Source: Thermoflexus hugenholtzii
Lineage (GTDB): Bacteria; Chloroflexota; Anaerolineae; Thermoflexales; Thermoflexaceae
Direction of reading: 5' to 3'
Assembly: GCF_018771565.1 (NCBI RefSeq)
Contig: NZ_CP076326.1
Location: 1,054,001 to 1,118,000, forward strand
DNA length: 64,000 bases
A model generated the notes under the pieces. The model made no database searches. It was not told where the DNA came from and worked only from the letters and a program-made list of their open reading frames with translations. Below are positions 62,045 to 64,000 of the stretch, piece by piece. How positions within the stretch are numbered: position 1 is the stretch's first letter; every line of letters starts with the position of its first letter. A program made the position numbers and the translations under genes.

Positions 62045-63292
62045 TCAGCGGAGCATGCGCTCGGCGGCCAGGCCGAGGAGGCCGACGAGGGCGGTGAGGG
62101 CGGAGAGGCGGGCCAGGGTCCGCAGCCCCTGCCCGCGCAGGCCGCCCAGCCAGGCCATGGGGACGTGGAACAGCAGGCTGGCCATCGAGGCCAGCACCAC
62201 CCCCATCCCGGCCATCTCGATCCCGATCCTTCCCTGCCCGGCCAGCGTGGCCACCGCCGCCGTCGTCGAGGCGCTGCTCACCAGCCCGCCCAGGAAGGCC
62301 ACCACCAGGAAGCCGCCCGTCCCCAACCATCGCTCCGCCAGCACCACCGCGCCCCGCAGCACCAGATACAGGGCTCCGAACAGCAGGGCTTGTCGCAGCG
62401 AAAAGGGGAAGGCGAGCCGGATCTCCGGCGCCGCCGTCCCGCGGCCCCGTCGCATCGCCCGGAACACCAGCCACCCGGTCACCGCGACCATCCCCCCCAC
62501 CGCCAGCCATCCGTGCCCCAGCGCCGCCGGGGCGAAGATGGCCAGGATCAACCCGTTTCGGGCCATCATCGCCACGTTCGCCAGCAGCATCCCTTCCAGG
62601 GCCACTGCCTCCGCGCCCCCTCCCTGTCCTCCGCACCGCCGCGCCAGCTCCCCCACCGCCGCCGTGCTGTTCACCAGGCCGCCGAGCAGCCCGGTGAAAT
62701 GGATCCCTCGTGCCCCATACAGCCGCAACAGGGCATAGTTCACCAGCCCGATCCCGGAGAGGACCACCACCACCAGCCACGCGCCCCGCAGGTTCACCAC
62801 TCCCAGGGGGTCCCAGTTCCCCGGCAGCCCCTCGGGCAGCAACGGATAGATCACCACCGTCAGCAACCCGAACAGCACGATGGAGCGCAGCTCCTCCAGC
62901 GACAGCCCCACCGTGAACCGCACCAGCTCCGCTTTCCAGGCCAGCAGCATCGTCACCAGCACTGCTGTCGCCGCCGCCACCAATCCCTGTCCCTGGGCCA
63001 CCACCATCCCCAGCAACAGCGTCACCAGCAACGCCACCGACGTCGTCATCTCCAGCGTCCGATCCACCAGCAGGCTCCGGATGTTCAGCAGGCTCACCAG
63101 CGCGATGGCTCCCCCCAGCAACAGAAACGCTGCCACCGGATGGATCAGCCACCCGAGGCATCCGGCCAGGGCCACCAGCGCGAAGGTCCGCAGCCCCACG
63201 TCTTTGTGGGCCCATTCCCGTTCCAGTCCGATCAACAACCCGATCCCCAGGGCGATCCCCACCGGCTCCAGCCACATTCGATACCCTTCCAT
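62045..63292 (-). CDS. MgtC/SapB- and DUF4010-domain membrane protein
   Basis: This 415-residue polytopic membrane protein has an N-terminal MgtC/SapB-like domain: GIALGIGLLIGLEREW with the conserved Arg-Glu, VGLRTFALVALAGCLGWLI, then the DUF4010 part with FTGLLGGLVNSTAAVGELAR and GFLVVAFLGGLVSSASTTAA, two related glycine/serine-rich hairpins. Function in free-living bacteria is not known; a role in ion or membrane-potential homeostasis is proposed for MgtC. GGAGGGGAGGAGG precedes the ATG. It is convergent with thiD. Confidence 0.88.
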   Translation of the reverse strand: MEGYRMWLEPVGIALGIGLLIGLEREWAHKDVGLRTFALVALAGCLGWLIHPVAAFLLLGGAIALVSLLNIRSLLVDRTLEMTTSVALLVTLLLGMVVAQGQGLVAAATAVLVTMLLAWKAELVRFTVGLSLEELRSIVLFGLLTVVIYPLLPEGLPGNWDPLGVVNLRGAWLVVVVLSGIGLVNYALLRLYGARGIHFTGLLGGLVNSTAAVGELARRCGGQGGGAEAVALEGMLLANVAMMARNGLILAIFAPAALGHGWLAVGGMVAVTGWLVFRAMRRGRGTAAPEIRLAFPFSLRQALLFGALYLVLRGAVVLAERWLGTGGFLVVAFLGGLVSSASTTAAVATLAGQGRIGIEMAGMGVVLASMASLLFHVPMAWLGGLRGQGLRTLARLSALTALVGLLGLAAERMLR

Positions 63293-63439
63293 TCCTCCTC
63301 CCCTCCACCTCTTCGCGATCGGTTCGAAGGGAAACGGACAGAGCCTCCGGGTGTGTGGAACACAGGCTGGGCGGCCCCCCTGGCAACCGCCCAGCCTGCA
63401 AGACCATTCAGAGAGCAGACGTTAACCGGGATGCCGGGA

Positions 63440-64000
63440 TCAGGTCAGGTGAGCGCCACCGGTCACGTCCAGCACGGCCCCGGTGATGAAGTCGGCCTCC
63501 GGCAGGCACAAGAGCAGCACCGCATTGGCCACGTCCTGAGGTTCCTCGATGCGCCCCAGCGGGGTTTTGCTGACATATTCCGCCCGCACGGCCTCCGGAT
63601 CCATCCCCCGCAGCTTTCCCTCCCAGACGATCTCCCGCTCCTGCATGGAAGTGCGCACAAAGCCCGGGCAGATCAGGTTGACCTTGATATTATACTTGCC
63701 GACTTCCACCGCCAGGCTGAGGCCGAAACCGATCACCGCCCATTTGGAAGCGGCATAGTGGGCCAGCAGGGGGACGGCCCGATGGCCGGCCATGGAGGCG
63801 GTGATGATGATCCGTCCGCCGCCCTGGCGGATCATATGGGGGATAGCGGCCTGGCAGGTCAAGAACACGCCCTTCGTGTTCACATTGAAGTTGTAGTCCC
63901 ACTCCTCCTCGGTGAGATCCTTAGCCCAGTTCATAGTGGAGACCCCGGCGTTGGGGCAGACGATGTCGAGGCGGCCCCACTTGGCCACCACGGCATCCAT
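63440..64000 (-). CDS. Short-chain dehydrogenase/reductase, 5' end beyond the window
   Basis: The visible 186 residues are the C-terminal three quarters of an SDR. They contain the NAG motif (CPNAGVST), the catalytic Ser in IIITASMAGH, the YxxxK pair in HYAASKWAVIGF, and the usual tail PQDVANAVLLLCLPEADFIT with GGAHLT at the end. The NAD(P)-binding TGxxxGxG motif lies outside the window, so cofactor preference is unknown. The true start is upstream of the edge. Confidence 0.92.
   Translation of the reverse strand: MDAVVAKWGRLDIVCPNAGVSTMNWAKDLTEEEWDYNFNVNTKGVFLTCQAAIPHMIRQGGGRIIITASMAGHRAVPLLAHYAASKWAVIGFGLSLAVEVGKYNIKVNLICPGFVRTSMQEREIVWEGKLRGMDPEAVRAEYVSKTPLGRIEEPQDVANAVLLLCLPEADFITGAVLDVTGGAHLT

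Noticed and set aside
62031-63407. A second long minus-strand frame over the MgtC/DUF4010 gene
   Set aside because: Its product is a Gly/Arg-rich out-of-frame reading; the frame at 62045-63292 has membrane helices and a strong ribosome site.

Overview
The window looks like part of the chromosome of a GC-rich, thermophilic, heterotrophic bacterium, most likely a Chloroflexota member of the Anaerolineae/Thermoflexia type. That placement is inferred from gene content and style, not from a marker gene: there is no rRNA or tRNA here. The supporting signs are a tungsten-type aldehyde:ferredoxin oxidoreductase, lipoprotein-dependent sugar and amino-acid transporters, a fused TPP-dependent E1 dehydrogenase, a PPDK, Mn-type superoxide dismutase, many short operons with strong GGAGG ribosome sites, and a very large CRISPR array.

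Layout. 1-7,560 is one minus-strand operon: a branched-chain-amino-acid-type ABC transporter (LivG, F, H, M and a binding lipoprotein) followed by a glutamine-synthetase-like ligase and an amidohydrolase, all read from a consensus promoter that overlaps a palindromic operator. 7,683-8,561 is an orphan ParB-like gene. 8,729-11,727 holds a tungsten/molybdenum oxidoreductase and three tandem MoaD/ThiS-like genes. 11,755-17,469 is housekeeping: superoxide dismutase, transaldolase, cupin, enoyl-CoA hydratase, an AIM24-like protein. 16,414-22,786 is a LacI-controlled oligosaccharide operon (six-hairpin glycosidase, binding protein, two permeases) with matching operators before the repressor and before the first enzyme. 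22,854-29,574 mixes a HEPN/MNT toxin-antitoxin pair, a complete IS5-type element, a GH31 alpha-glucosidase, and a two-gene module of an altered P-loop ATPase with a TPR partner.

29,881-41,677 carries a class II aldolase, PPDK, two polytopic membrane proteins of glycosyltransferase type, a cysteine-desulfurase-like enzyme, a Uma2 nuclease, an RlmI-like rRNA methyltransferase and an AarF/UbiB kinase. 41,768-45,193 contains a tyrosine recombinase, a serine-recombinase-like HTH protein that has lost its catalytic residues, a lipoprotein and a small zinc-ribbon protein. 45,232-51,958 is a CRISPR array of about 100 repeats, with its leader and promoter on the right and transcription to the left; no cas gene is in the window. 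52,301-57,389 has radC, threonine synthase, a PIG-L deacetylase, a redoxin and an FAD-linked oxidase interrupted near its end by an in-frame TAG. 57,455-61,995 has a three-part SCP2-E1alpha-E1beta protein next to a TPP-riboswitch-controlled thiE-thiD pair, so the maker of TPP sits beside a TPP enzyme. The window closes with an MgtC/DUF4010 membrane protein and a partial short-chain dehydrogenase.

The most interesting points are: the nine leader-proximal CRISPR repeats share a changed last base, which alters the predicted crRNA handle; a 204-bp block of three spacer units is tandemly duplicated; the P-loop ATPase has Glu in place of the Walker A lysine and is coupled to a TPR gene; the serine-recombinase-like regulator appears catalytically dead; three MoaD-like proteins beside the oxidoreductase lack the normal free GG end; and a lipid-binding-like domain is fused to a complete E1 dehydrogenase.
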